A stretch of DNA of 64,000 bases from UKL13-2 sp043773745 (GCA_043773745.1 JAYVEV010000071.1:28567-92566), one strand, 5' to 3'; shown: positions 16,723 to 26,291, counted from the stretch's first letter. Program-made: numbers and translations. Notes: generated from the sequence alone by a model not told the origin.

Positions 16723-17034
16723 ATGGCCCATGCCGCGCAAGCGAATTATTTATATTCAGAATTACCTAATTTGGCTGACGCTGAATTGCGTGCCTCGATG
16801 AATGCCACTAGAGCAGCCACAGTAACGCGGTCTGCATCAGCAGTGCGACAGCGCAAGTTGGCATTGGTGCAGCCAAGTCTGGCATTTCAGTCAGCAATAC
16901 AATCGGTCTCGCCGAGTTCAGCCATGCCTGCGATTGCACCGGATGATTTCAGCAATGGTGCCAGCTCTGTTGAACAATACCTGTGGGCGGCATCCTGGTT
17001 TTTATTGGGACTTTTGTTTTTGTGTACTACTTAG
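16723..17034 (+). CDS. Small hypothetical protein with C-terminal membrane helix
   Basis: The 103-residue protein is not recognised. The N-terminal 85 residues are hydrophilic and rich in Ala, Ser and Gln; the last 18 (QYLWAASWFLLGLLFLC) form one membrane helix, so it is likely a tail-anchored inner-membrane protein. A good ribosome site, CAGGAGCTAGTC, precedes ATG 16723, which supports real translation. It lies between recA and recX, beyond the recA terminator; no LexA box was seen immediately upstream. The function is unknown. Confidence 0.6.
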   Translation: MAHAAQANYLYSELPNLADAELRASMNATRAATVTRSASAVRQRKLALVQPSLAFQSAIQSVSPSSAMPAIAPDDFSNGASSVEQYLWAASWFLLGLLFLCTT

Positions 17035-17085
17035 CGTGATGTGCAAAAAACATCAGCATATTTATATCTTTCATGACTACACCTC

Positions 17086-17730
17086 ATGACTGATCAGCCT
17101 GATAACGCTGATGGGCTCGACAAGCCAGAAAAGCCGGCAAACCGCGAACTTGTTTCAGCGGCACTTCGTCTGCTGGCACGGCGTGATATGAGCCGTAGCG
17201 AATTCATCACCAAGCTGACAAAAATCAGCTTACCCAGAAACAAAGTAAAAAGCGCGAAAAGTAGGAGTGGCTGGCGAAGCAAAGCGCAAAACCGCGGTGC
17301 TATCGACAGCAGTAATGAATCTCTAGAGGCCGCTGCGGACGCTGCCTTCAACACGGACAGCAAGGCTGGCGCAATCGAATTTACAACTGAGGAAATTGAG
17401 GCTGTCACGGTCTGGTGCGCCGCCGAGGGTTTCTTGAACGAAACACGTTTTGCCGAGGGTAAAGCGCGTAGCTTGGGCACTCGATATGGGGCGAAACGTG
17501 TCGGTGCAACGCTGAAGCAAAAGGGCGTTGCTGAAGATGTCATTGCGGAAACGGTGTCCGTGCTGAAGGAAACTGATCTGGTCCGCGCTCGCGCGATGTG
17601 GCTGCGTAAGTTCTCCGAGCCCGCGACGAGCGCGAACGATCGCAATAAACAGATTCGTTATTTACAATCGCGAGGATTTGGCTTTGATGTAATCAAGCGC
17701 GTTATAAATGGCGCTACTGATGAGGATTGA
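17086..17730 (+). CDS. recX: RecX regulatory protein with an internal insertion
   Basis: The 214-residue protein has the three-helix RecX repeats: RELVSAALRLLARRDMSRSEFITKL (about residues 20-44), then AEGFLNETRFAEGKARSLGTRYGAKRVGATLKQKGV (about 111-146) and RYLQSRGFGFDVIKRVI near the C-terminus. RecX binds RecA filaments and limits their growth. Between repeats 1 and 2 (about residues 48-100) is an insertion rich in Lys, Ser, Asn and Ala that typical RecX (about 150 residues) lacks. ATG 17086 has no strong ribosome site. It is the last gene of the recA region. Confidence 0.85.
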   Translation: MTDQPDNADGLDKPEKPANRELVSAALRLLARRDMSRSEFITKLTKISLPRNKVKSAKSRSGWRSKAQNRGAIDSSNESLEAAADAAFNTDSKAGAIEFTTEEIEAVTVWCAAEGFLNETRFAEGKARSLGTRYGAKRVGATLKQKGVAEDVIAETVSVLKETDLVRARAMWLRKFSEPATSANDRNKQIRYLQSRGFGFDVIKRVINGATDED

Positions 17731-17796
17731 TATCCGGTAAAAAAACTGATTGTCGTCGAAGGGCTTCTGCCACTCGCGCTCAATCGGTTTTTGCTG

Positions 17797-17973
17797 CTAC
17801 CAAGGAGCCATCTTGCTCAAATAAAGCAATTTATCCGCCGCACGCTGGTCAATGCTAAGCCATATTAATGGTGCGGCCGAAAAAGCCAGCATGATCAAAA
17901 GCACAACTATGCGTCGTACCGTATTCGTACTGTATGACTCTTCTGTGTCGCTTTTTTCGTCGGTATATTGCAT
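17797..17973 (-). CDS. Possible 58-residue single-pass membrane protein
   Basis: Between recX and deoC, on the minus strand, an ATG frame encodes 58 residues: a charged N-terminus (MQYTDEKSDTEESYSTNTVRR), one clear hydrophobic helix (IVVLLIMLAFSAAPLIWLSI) and a short C-terminal tail ending in KMAPW. The positive-inside pattern (RR before the helix) is consistent with a real small membrane protein, but the ribosome site is weak and no homologue is recognised. The rest of the 378-bp gap between recX and deoC shows no other gene. Confidence 0.4.
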   Translation of the reverse strand: MQYTDEKSDTEESYSTNTVRRIVVLLIMLAFSAAPLIWLSIDQRAADKLLYLSKMAPW

Positions 17974-18108
17974 AACTTAATTTAGCACACCCGCTGTGAC
18001 AAAGTCGACTGGTAGGGCGGCATTACACAAAATTTAACGTCTATAGCCACATCCTACTGGCGGCGTATAATTTGGACATTAATTTCCTCAATCTGGCACG
18101 GCATATTT

Positions 18109-19161
18109 ATGGCAAAAGTCTCAGTTTTACCCACCTCCAGTACCGCACGAGTTCGGGATCGTGCTGTTAATGCCGGTCTTCAAGAAGTTGACACCCATGC
18201 ATTCGACCATAATCCCGGCACCCGTCTGGATTTGGGCCCCGTTAAGGATGTTCGGGTTAACCGTAGTGCCATCGAACGCCGCGCCGCCACTTTGGGCACA
18301 CGTCGTACGGTTAAAAAAGAGGTGCAAGCCGCATGGTTGTTGCATGCGGTTAAAACCATCGATCTCACCACGCTTTCTGGCGACGATACGGAGGGGACAG
18401 TAAAACGTCTATGTGCCAAAGCGCGCCAGCCGATTAGCACGAAGCTATTGGCTGATCTTGGCCTGACGGAAACTTTCGCGAATCAACCGCTCGCTACCGG
18501 CGCGGTGTGCGTTTATCATCACTTTGTCAGCACAGCAGTTGAGGCGCTGAAGGGTTCCGGTATTCCAGTCGCCGCAGTGTCCACCGGGTTTCCCGCTGGC
18601 TTAAATCCGTTCCCGCAAAAAATTGAAGAGATCAAAGCCTCGGTCAAAGCGGGTGCCGCCGAAATCGATATTGTCATCTCCCGCGAACATGTTTTGACCG
18701 GTAACTGGCGCGCGCTTTATGACGAAGTCAGCGCGTTTCGTGAGGCTTGTGGCGAAGCACACATGAAAGCCATTATCGCCACCGGTGAATTGGGTACGCT
18801 CAAAAATATCATGCGAGCCTCGATCATCTGCATGCAAGCCGGGTCCGATTTTATCAAAACCTCCACCGGCAAAGAGCCTACTAATGCGACTCTCGCAGGC
18901 AGCCTCATCATGTTGCGCGCGATCCGTGCGTATCACGAGCAGACCGGCTACAAGGTTGGTTTCAAACCCGCCGGTGGCATTCGTACCGCCAAGCAGTCGC
19001 TGGATTGGCTGATGCTAATGAAAGAAGAATTGGGCGATGAATGGATGCAGCCCAATTTATTCCGCATCGGCGCTTCCGCGCTGATCAATGATATCGAGCG
19101 GCAGCTGGAGCATTTTGCGTATGGGCGATATGCGTCGATGCAGTTTCAGTCGTTGGGTTAG
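18109..19161 (+). CDS. deoC: Deoxyribose-phosphate aldolase, long form
   Basis: The 350-residue protein has the DeoC TIM-barrel core: AVCVYHHFVSTA, VSTGFPAGL, EIDIVISREHVL with the catalytic Asp near 187, and the Schiff-base lysine K250 in SDFIKTSTGKE, followed by GFKPAGGIRT. It splits 2-deoxyribose-5-phosphate into acetaldehyde and glyceraldehyde-3-phosphate. The N-terminal extension of about 100 residues is longer than in the roughly 220-260-residue enzymes and resembles the long DeoC forms. It is followed 181 bp later by an aldehyde dehydrogenase that could remove the acetaldehyde. Confidence 0.93.
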   Translation: MAKVSVLPTSSTARVRDRAVNAGLQEVDTHAFDHNPGTRLDLGPVKDVRVNRSAIERRAATLGTRRTVKKEVQAAWLLHAVKTIDLTTLSGDDTEGTVKRLCAKARQPISTKLLADLGLTETFANQPLATGAVCVYHHFVSTAVEALKGSGIPVAAVSTGFPAGLNPFPQKIEEIKASVKAGAAEIDIVISREHVLTGNWRALYDEVSAFREACGEAHMKAIIATGELGTLKNIMRASIICMQAGSDFIKTSTGKEPTNATLAGSLIMLRAIRAYHEQTGYKVGFKPAGGIRTAKQSLDWLMLMKEELGDEWMQPNLFRIGASALINDIERQLEHFAYGRYASMQFQSLG

Positions 19162-19342
19162 AAACTTAATGCGTCGCACAGTCATTGTTCTACTTGGACT
19201 TGTAATGGGTTCAATATGTGGCTACCTATATTTCTGCCAACCAGTATAGTTGGCAACGTTTATTTAGCTAGCCGCCTTTCACAAGCCACTCGCGCAAAAA
19301 AATTCTCAAAATAAAGTTTAAACAGAAACTCGAAAGTCCCGC

Positions 19343-21748
19343 ATGAAACTTGATGAACTCCTAAAACAAAAAACTCTCCCTTACGGCGCCGCCCCCGAAG
19401 CCGCTGCCCCCGCCCTTGACTGGATCGCCGAGCACGATGGCAAGTTTGGTCTCTTCATCAATGGCAAATTTCGTGATCCGCAATCAAAAGAATATTTCGA
19501 TACCAACAATCCCTCCACCAACAAAAAACTGGCGCGTATCGCGCAGGCCAGCAAAAAAGATGTTGATGATGCCGTCAATGCGGCGCGCAAAGCCTATCCT
19601 GAGTGGAGCAAAACCCCCGGCCATATTCGCGCGCGTTACCTGTATGCGATTGCCCGTCAGATCCAAAAGCATTCGCGTCTATTTGCTGTGTTGGAAACGA
19701 TGGATAACGGCAAGCCGATTCGCGAAACCCGCGATATTGATATCCCGCTGGTCGCCCGCCATTTTTATCATCATGCTGGTTGGGCGCAATTGCAGGATTC
19801 GGAATTGCCCAACCACCAATCACTCGGCGTGATCGGTCAAATCATTCCGTGGAATTTTCCGTTACTGATGCTCTCTTGGAAAATTGCGCCCGCCATAGCC
19901 ATGGGCAATACGGTGGTGTTGAAACCAGCAGAATTCACCTCGCTCACCGCATTATTGTTTGCTGAAATTTGTAACTCGGTTGGCCTGCCGCCGGGCGTGG
20001 TGAATATTGTCACGGGCGACGGCCGCACCGGTGCGGCCATTGTTGAGCATCATGACATCGATAAAATCGCCTTCACCGGTTCTACCGAAGTCGGGCGCAT
20101 TATCCGTCGCGCTACGGCGGGTACAGGGAAAAAATTATCGTTGGAACTCGGTGGTAAATCGCCTTTTGTAGTGTTTGATGATGCCGATCTGGATTCCGCT
20201 GTTGAAGGTATTGTTGATGCAATCTGGTTTAATCAGGGCCAGGTTTGTTGCGCCGGTTCGCGCTTGCTGGTGCAAGAGGGTGTGGCCGAAAAAATGTATA
20301 AAAAACTGCGCGCGCGCATGGAGAAATTGCGGGTCGGCGATCCGCTTGATAAGGCCATTGATATCGGCGCCATTGTCGATCCTTCCCAGCTAAAACAGAT
20401 TCAGGAAAAAGTTGCGCGCGGCGTGGCAGAGGGTGCCACTCTGATGCAGCCGTCGTGGGCTGTTCCGGCAACCGGCAACTACTACCCGCCCACGGTGCTC
20501 ACCAATTGTGGCCCCGCCTCCAGCGTGGTGCAGGAAGAAATTTTCGGCCCGGTACTGGCTGCGATGACCTTTCGCACCCCTGAAGAAGCCGTGAAGCTGG
20601 CCAACAACACCCGCTATGGCCTAGCTGCCACGATCTGGAGCGAAGACATTAATCTCGCGCTCGATATTGCAACGCAAATCAAAGCCGGTATCGTCTGGAT
20701 CAACTCGACCAATTTGCTCGACGCGGCCGCGGGCTTCGGCGGTTATCGTGAATCTGGCTTTGGTCGCGAGGGTGGCAAAGAGGGTTTGTATGAATATGTG
20801 AAACGAAAGCCCTCAATAGCCGCCTCGAAAAATAGTAAAACCCTAGCATCGGCGGGCGTTTCAAGCCAAAAAGCCTTGAAGAAATCCGTCGATTATGGTG
20901 TTTCAGTTTCGATTCCAGCAATTGATCGCACGGCCAAAATGTTCATTGGCGGCAAGCAGGCGCGCCCAGATGGCGGCCTCTCTGCTCATATCTATAGTCC
21001 GAATCAACAACTGATTGGCGAAGTGGGACGTGGCAACCGCAAAGATATTCGCAATGCTGTCGAAGCCGCCCGCGCCGCCGCCAGCGGTTGGCAAAAAACT
21101 ACCGGCCATAATCGTGCGCAGATAATCTACTTCATGGCTGAAAATCTGGCCGCCCGTGCGGATGAATTCGCTCACCGCATTACCCAGCAAACCGGTGCTG
21201 TAAGTGCTGCGGCGAAAGCTGAAGTCGAAGCCAGCATCAGCGCACTCTTCACCGCAGCGGCATGGGCCGACAAATACGATGGCGCGATTCACCAAACCCC
21301 GATTCGTAACGTCACGCTGGCGATGCCCGAACCGATCGGCGTCATGGCCATCATGCTCGCTGACGATCAGCCTCTTCTGGCTTTCTGTACGCTCGCCGCC
21401 ACCGCTTTTGCGATGGGTAATGCATTGGTCGTCACACCTTCGCCTCAACACCCGATGAGCGTGACCGATCTTTACCAAGTACTCGAAACCTCCGACGTAC
21501 CGCATGGCACCATCAATATTGTCACTGGCGATCGCGATGAATTGGCCAAGACTCTCGCTGAGCATGATGATGTGGATGCAATGTGGTACGCGGGTTCACC
21601 GGCAGGCCAAACGATGGTGCAAAAACAAAGTGCCCACAACATGAAGCGCACCTGGATGTTGCCTGCTAGTGGCATGCTGCCGTTGACAGAAGATGTGCTG
21701 CGTGAAGCTACGCAGGTAAAGAATGTTTGGGTGCCTTATGGGGCTTGA
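19343..21748 (+). CDS. ALDH16-type aldehyde dehydrogenase, two ALDH domains
   Basis: The 801-residue protein has a complete N-terminal ALDH domain (residues 1-490) with E268 in LSLELGGKSPF and the catalytic cysteine at 302/303 in NQGQVCCAGSRL, then a linker and a second, shorter ALDH-like domain (about 528-801) that lacks the Cys/Glu catalytic region. This two-domain design and length match the ALDH16 family, in which the C-terminal domain is a pseudoenzyme used for dimer architecture. Next to deoC, it most simply oxidises acetaldehyde from deoxyribose breakdown to acetate. ATG 19343; no strong ribosome site. Confidence 0.88.
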   Translation: MKLDELLKQKTLPYGAAPEAAAPALDWIAEHDGKFGLFINGKFRDPQSKEYFDTNNPSTNKKLARIAQASKKDVDDAVNAARKAYPEWSKTPGHIRARYLYAIARQIQKHSRLFAVLETMDNGKPIRETRDIDIPLVARHFYHHAGWAQLQDSELPNHQSLGVIGQIIPWNFPLLMLSWKIAPAIAMGNTVVLKPAEFTSLTALLFAEICNSVGLPPGVVNIVTGDGRTGAAIVEHHDIDKIAFTGSTEVGRIIRRATAGTGKKLSLELGGKSPFVVFDDADLDSAVEGIVDAIWFNQGQVCCAGSRLLVQEGVAEKMYKKLRARMEKLRVGDPLDKAIDIGAIVDPSQLKQIQEKVARGVAEGATLMQPSWAVPATGNYYPPTVLTNCGPASSVVQEEIFGPVLAAMTFRTPEEAVKLANNTRYGLAATIWSEDINLALDIATQIKAGIVWINSTNLLDAAAGFGGYRESGFGREGGKEGLYEYVKRKPSIAASKNSKTLASAGVSSQKALKKSVDYGVSVSIPAIDRTAKMFIGGKQARPDGGLSAHIYSPNQQLIGEVGRGNRKDIRNAVEAARAAASGWQKTTGHNRAQIIYFMAENLAARADEFAHRITQQTGAVSAAAKAEVEASISALFTAAAWADKYDGAIHQTPIRNVTLAMPEPIGVMAIMLADDQPLLAFCTLAATAFAMGNALVVTPSPQHPMSVTDLYQVLETSDVPHGTINIVTGDRDELAKTLAEHDDVDAMWYAGSPAGQTMVQKQSAHNMKRTWMLPASGMLPLTEDVLREATQVKNVWVPYGA

Positions 21749-21838
21749 AGCGGTGTATGAGGCGGTGCATGAAGCCTCGGAATGTACTGCCCGATAGAAG
21801 CTTATAGCGCTTAAAAATCCAAGGCTATAGCACCACTT

Positions 21839-22810
21839 ATGCGTGCACACAAATCGCTCTCATTTTCTATCCGCGCTGATCTCTATGCACAGCTGGCGCA
21901 AATGGAAATGGCGGGATTGCCGTTTGCTCAGGCGCTCTCGGTAATGTCGTTGCCGCCACCTGCTCAAGTGCGTCTTGAGGTCATGCAACAGCTAGTTAAA
22001 AAAGGCGGTGATGTTGCCGCAGCAGGGGAGAGGAGCGGGCTCTTCACCAGTTTAGAAGCACGGCTGATTCGTGCATCACTCAACGCTGGCAGCCCGGCGA
22101 ATATGTATCGGCGGCTGGCTGATTACTACACTGATCGTGCTGCCCAATTGGCGACCATGAAATCGCGTATGGCATTGCCTGCCTTCATGTTTATGGCGGC
22201 CTTGGTCATCCAGCCATTGCCGGCGCTGGTCGGCGGTTCACTAGGTATTGGCGGTTACTTGTGGGGCGTGTTAAGACCGATGCTGTTGATTGCGGCGGCA
22301 ATATACGGCTTGCGATTGCTGGCAGGCAGTGAGAAAAAAGCATCGGGCAAATCGTTTTATCAAAGCGTGCCGATTTACGCCCCGATATTTGTGCGCCGTA
22401 ATTTGCGTGATTTTTTTGAAAGCCTCGGTCTGATGTTGGAAGCAGGCGTGTCGATGCTTGATGCCTTGCCTGCCGCGCTCGATACGGTGGAAGATGGCGA
22501 CATCAGACGTGCACTTGCAAAGATTCGTGTGCGTATCGAAAAGGGTGCGCCACTGGCTGTTGCGCTGTCCGGCATTAGCTATATTCACGATGAGCGCGTA
22601 ATTCAATTCACGCAGACCGGTGAGGCCAGCGGCACATTGCCGGAGATGCTGTTGCGTCATACAAAATTGGAAACCGACATCATCAATAGTTTTTTTGAGC
22701 AACTCGCGGCGTGGATGCCACGGATTATTTATGCTGCGGTGGCTTTGTGGATAGCCTATGGCTTACTGACCGGTGGCGGTATGATGTCGCGGATGCCGAA
22801 CAATGTTTAA
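21839..22810 (+). CDS. Stand-alone type II secretion F domain protein
   Basis: The 323-residue protein has two T2SSF/PilC-like helical domains: the first about residues 15-110 (LYAQLAQMEMAGLPFAQALSVM...RLIRASLNAGSPANMYRRLADYY) and the second about 185-285 (LRDFFESLGLMLEAGVSMLDALPAAL...FTQTGEASGTLPEMLLRH). Membrane helices are at about 120-143, 148-165 and the C-terminus. GspF/PilC proteins form the inner-membrane platform of type II secretion or type IV pili, but no ATPase, pilin or secretin gene is near, so this copy is an orphan. It lies 9 bp before a lipase-like gene and probably forms one transcript with it. Confidence 0.82.
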   Translation: MRAHKSLSFSIRADLYAQLAQMEMAGLPFAQALSVMSLPPPAQVRLEVMQQLVKKGGDVAAAGERSGLFTSLEARLIRASLNAGSPANMYRRLADYYTDRAAQLATMKSRMALPAFMFMAALVIQPLPALVGGSLGIGGYLWGVLRPMLLIAAAIYGLRLLAGSEKKASGKSFYQSVPIYAPIFVRRNLRDFFESLGLMLEAGVSMLDALPAALDTVEDGDIRRALAKIRVRIEKGAPLAVALSGISYIHDERVIQFTQTGEASGTLPEMLLRHTKLETDIINSFFEQLAAWMPRIIYAAVALWIAYGLLTGGGMMSRMPNNV

Positions 22811-22819
22811 GGGCGGCAA

Positions 22820-24088
22820 ATGATGACTTATAAATCCAAAAAAATTACCGATGCCGCTGCACCGGCGGCTCTCGCCAAACGGAAAGTTGCTACGGCAACG
22901 GAGCTAGGTGGCGCGAGTCGGCTGGTGATTGATGCAGTCGTTGGCATCACTAATATTGTTGAAGACATGCATCGCGGTATTTCCGGCGTGGCGCCGGTCG
23001 TGGGCAAGATGCCGCCCGGCCGTATGGACGGTATTTCGGGGTTGGTTTACCGTAGCGTTCGTGGAGTTACCAAAGCCGTTGGGTTGGGTCTTGATGCAGC
23101 ATTGGGCCAGCTTGTACCGCTATTGGGCAGCAGTGGCACAATGCTACATCGCGAAGCAGGCCTCGCCGCAGTCAATGGTGTATTCGGCGATTATCTTGCC
23201 GCCACCAATAATCCGCTGACAATTTCGATGCAACTGCGCCAGCAGGGTTGCCCGTTGGTGCTGGAGCGCGCAGCACTCGCAAAGCAATTTGCTCCATTGC
23301 CCTCCAATAGCAAGCTGCTGGTGCTGGTACATGGCTTGTGCATGAACGATCTGCAGTGGCATCGCAATGGGCATGATCACGGTGCCTCGCTCGCGCAGGA
23401 CTTGGGGTACACCACACTCTATTTGCATTACAACAGTGGTCGATCGATTGCGGCCAACGGCCATGACTTTGCCTTGATCCTTGAACAACTGGTGTCAGTA
23501 TGGCCGGTGCCTGTAAGTGAACTGACTATTATTGGTCACAGCATGGGCGGGCTGGTTTCGCGCAGTGCGTGTTATTACGCTGAACAGGACGGTCTTGCCT
23601 GGCTGCTGTACCTGAAAAAACTCATTTTCCTCGGCACACCTCACCATGGCGCGCCGCTGGAGCGTGCCGGCACATGGGTGGATCTGCTGCTCGGCATCAG
23701 CCCTTATACGGCACCATTTGCGCGGTTGGGGATGGTTCGCAGCAGCGGTATCAAGGATCTTCGTCACGGAACTATCTTGGGCGAGGTCGCCGACCAAAGT
23801 GATAAAAAACTGGCGAGTGCAGCAGTGTCATTGCCCAAGGACGTGAGTTGTTTTGCGATTGCAGCAACCAAGCAAGCACAAGCAGGTTCAGGCAAGCGCT
23901 TGCCGGGTGATGGATTGGTTCCGGTCAATAGTGCGCTGGGTTTGCACAAGTCGGCTGAACTAACCTTGCCGATTCCGTTGCCGCGCAAACATATCAGCTA
24001 TGGCCTAGATCACTTCGAACTACTGAGCAGTAGCGATGTGTACCAACAAATTCATCTTTGGCTGGCTCAGGCTCAAGCTCAAGCTTGA
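22820..24088 (+). CDS. Alpha/beta hydrolase, lipase/esterase-like
   Basis: The 422-residue protein contains an oxyanion-region motif LLVLVHGLCMND (about residues 171-182), the nucleophile elbow GHSMGGLVSRS (about 239-249), FLGTPHHGAPLERAG, and a late His candidate in the C-terminal LDHFELL. This matches PGAP1/triacylglycerol-lipase-like hydrolases acting on esters. There is no signal peptide, and the N-terminal 130 residues have amphipathic and glycine-rich parts of unclear role. The start is one of two adjacent ATG codons at 22820/22823. It follows the T2SSF-like gene by 9 bp. Confidence 0.85.
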   Translation: MMTYKSKKITDAAAPAALAKRKVATATELGGASRLVIDAVVGITNIVEDMHRGISGVAPVVGKMPPGRMDGISGLVYRSVRGVTKAVGLGLDAALGQLVPLLGSSGTMLHREAGLAAVNGVFGDYLAATNNPLTISMQLRQQGCPLVLERAALAKQFAPLPSNSKLLVLVHGLCMNDLQWHRNGHDHGASLAQDLGYTTLYLHYNSGRSIAANGHDFALILEQLVSVWPVPVSELTIIGHSMGGLVSRSACYYAEQDGLAWLLYLKKLIFLGTPHHGAPLERAGTWVDLLLGISPYTAPFARLGMVRSSGIKDLRHGTILGEVADQSDKKLASAAVSLPKDVSCFAIAATKQAQAGSGKRLPGDGLVPVNSALGLHKSAELTLPIPLPRKHISYGLDHFELLSSSDVYQQIHLWLAQAQAQA

Positions 24089-24347
24089 TTTGATTTATAG
24101 GGCCCCGACACCTTAAAAGTGACTTTTTTCACATTAGCATCCACCACAAAGCCGTATGATGTTGCAATACCCTGCTTTTACGAGCTGATTAAACCGATAC
24201 AAAATACAATAAGTCGCCAGTACACTTCATTGCTAACGACAAAATAAACTCAAGGCGTATCAACCTAGTTAAAGTGACTCCACATTGCAACCCCCATTCC
24301 AGCTCTGAATTCGTGACCTACTCACGGCCCAGATCGAAAGTAAGGCT

Positions 24348-26222
24348 TTGAACAATATTGTCAGAGCTATGCGGTCGTTCGCGCTCGGCGCGATGTTCGC
24401 CACTTGGCTGCTGACCGCATTTGCGAGTCAGGCATCCCTTAATAATCGCGATCTGGAAACGCAGTCGCTGGAGATCATGGTCGCAGATGACCCCCATACC
24501 GCTCTAAAAGAAAGCGAAAATTGGATTGAGAAGGGCGGCAAAGCAGGCGACAAAATGCTGATCCTGAAGGGCATGCGGCTGATGGTGATGGCCACTAACG
24601 CATTGGAGGAGTCGCAAAAACTGGCCGCGCAGGCTGAACAAGGTCTTACGTTTGCACGCGAAATGAAATCAGCGGGTGCCGAGTGCGAATTTCTTACTGC
24701 TAAGGCATCTGCGCTGGCCTCCGCGGGTAAGTACTTGGACGCACTAACGGTGTTCGATGAGGCGATGCAGGTAGCAGAGAAAGCTGGCCAAGATCGGGCA
24801 CTGGCGGGGGTTATGACATCCAAAGCGTTTGTCTATGGATTGCTGGGGCGCGATCCTGAGTCACTTGATCTGCTGTTCAAGGCGCACAAGAGCTATTTAG
24901 ACATGGGTGATGATCGTAGTGCACGAAGCACATTGTCGGCCATTGGCAACGCCTACTCGCACACAGGCGCTAGTCGTGAAGATTTGTTAAAGGCGCTGAA
25001 TTATCACGAGCAATCGATCGAGCCGGATGCCGAAAAAAGCAGCCGTCATGATTTGTCCACAGTGTATTTCAACATTGGTGTGGTGTATCAGCGCCTCAAA
25101 GACTTCCCCAAGGCGACGCTTTATATCCAGAAAAGCATGGCGCTTTTACGAGCGCTGAAAGATTTGGTGGGTGAAGCGTTTTGTAACCATCGGCTTGCCT
25201 TGCTGGCTGGCGAGAGCGGTCGCTGGGATGAAGCATTGGCATACGAAGACAAAGCGCTACCTACATTGATGGGTGCTGGCGACACGACAATGATTTTTAA
25301 TGTGCAACGCAATCGCTCAAAAATATTTGCCCGTCTCAATCGCCGCCGCGAGAGCATGGAGTCGCTTGCGCAGGCCGATGCCATTCGTAGCAGCATTAAT
25401 TCCACCTCGATCGAGGTCAAGTATTTAAATACCGCGGCCGAAGTATATGCGCTGCTGGGAGATTTTGAAAAAGCGTATCGCATGCGTTTGCAGGCGGGAG
25501 AAGCTGAGCAAAAGAGTTTTGTGGAAGCACATAACAAAGAATCAACCGAAATGCAGATGCGCTTTGAGGTCACTCAAAAAGAGGCAGAAAACGCACTGCT
25601 GCGAGCTCATGAGCGCGCATCAGAGGCGCGGCGTTTGGCGTTGATACTCGCCGTCATCCTATTGCTGTTGGTGCTCGGCGGATTATGCTGGTTAATGTTC
25701 CGACAAGGCCAGCAGAAACGTCGTTTTGCCAGCCTCGCCATGCGTGACGATCTGACCGGGTTGCCTAACCGCCGCAGCATTATCGAATTTGCCCAGGCTC
25801 AATTGCGCGCGGTGCGTGTTGATAAACATACCTTTTGTATCGCGCTGGTGGATATCGATCACTTTAAAGCGATTAACGATGAGCACGGCCATGCTGTTGG
25901 CGATGCGGTATTGGCTGCGTTTGCCACTGTATGTGCGCACCAATTGCGCAACGTCGACCGCTTAGGACGTTACGGCGGCGAGGAGTTTATGCTGGTCATG
26001 CCGGGCTCAGTGGTTGAACAGGTGCCGCAGGTATTTGCGCGTTTGCGCGTTGCTGTACAACAAATTCGCGTCGAAGGATTACCGACTGATTGCAAGGTAA
26101 CTTTCAGCATGGGCGCCACGGCTGCAGCGAGCACCGATGACCTTGATATGCTGACTAAGCGCGCGGATGATGCACTTTATCGCGCAAAGCATGATGGACG
26201 CGATCGATACGAATTGGGCTGA
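24348..26222 (+). CDS. Periplasmic TPR sensor with GGDEF diguanylate cyclase
   Basis: From TTG 24348 the product is 624 residues; the ATG at 24369 (residue 8) gives a normal signal peptide MRSFALGAMFATWLLTAFASQA and may be the true start. Several TPR-like helix pairs fill residues 40-400. One membrane helix (about 429-450) precedes a GGDEF domain (about 460-624) with an intact active site GGEEF (543-547), so it should make cyclic-di-GMP. The topology puts the TPR part in the periplasm and the cyclase in the cytoplasm. It is convergent with the TonB receptor; a terminator and palindrome copy 4 lie between. Confidence 0.87.
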   Translation: MNNIVRAMRSFALGAMFATWLLTAFASQASLNNRDLETQSLEIMVADDPHTALKESENWIEKGGKAGDKMLILKGMRLMVMATNALEESQKLAAQAEQGLTFAREMKSAGAECEFLTAKASALASAGKYLDALTVFDEAMQVAEKAGQDRALAGVMTSKAFVYGLLGRDPESLDLLFKAHKSYLDMGDDRSARSTLSAIGNAYSHTGASREDLLKALNYHEQSIEPDAEKSSRHDLSTVYFNIGVVYQRLKDFPKATLYIQKSMALLRALKDLVGEAFCNHRLALLAGESGRWDEALAYEDKALPTLMGAGDTTMIFNVQRNRSKIFARLNRRRESMESLAQADAIRSSINSTSIEVKYLNTAAEVYALLGDFEKAYRMRLQAGEAEQKSFVEAHNKESTEMQMRFEVTQKEAENALLRAHERASEARRLALILAVILLLLVLGGLCWLMFRQGQQKRRFASLAMRDDLTGLPNRRSIIEFAQAQLRAVRVDKHTFCIALVDIDHFKAINDEHGHAVGDAVLAAFATVCAHQLRNVDRLGRYGGEEFMLVMPGSVVEQVPQVFARLRVAVQQIRVEGLPTDCKVTFSMGATAAASTDDLDMLTKRADDALYRAKHDGRDRYELG

Positions 26223-26252
26223 CCAGTTTGATGTCGCCAGCAATATCAAAAA

Positions 26253-26276
26253 ATGCCGGGAATCCCGGCGTTTTTT
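26253..26276. terminator. Bidirectional terminator after the GGDEF gene
   Basis: GCCGGG-AAT-CCCGGC is flanked by A-runs before and a T-run after, 33 bp past the GGDEF stop and on the way to the convergent TonB receptor gene. Confidence 0.85.
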
Positions 26277-26291
26277 GTTTACTGATAAAGA

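Noticed and set aside
19169..19249. 26-codon frame with a hydrophobic stretch (MRRTVIVLLGLVMGSICGYLYF) between deoC and the ALDH16 gene
   Set aside because: It is very short, has no ribosome site and no recognised relative. It may be a leader or small membrane peptide, but the evidence is too thin for a feature.
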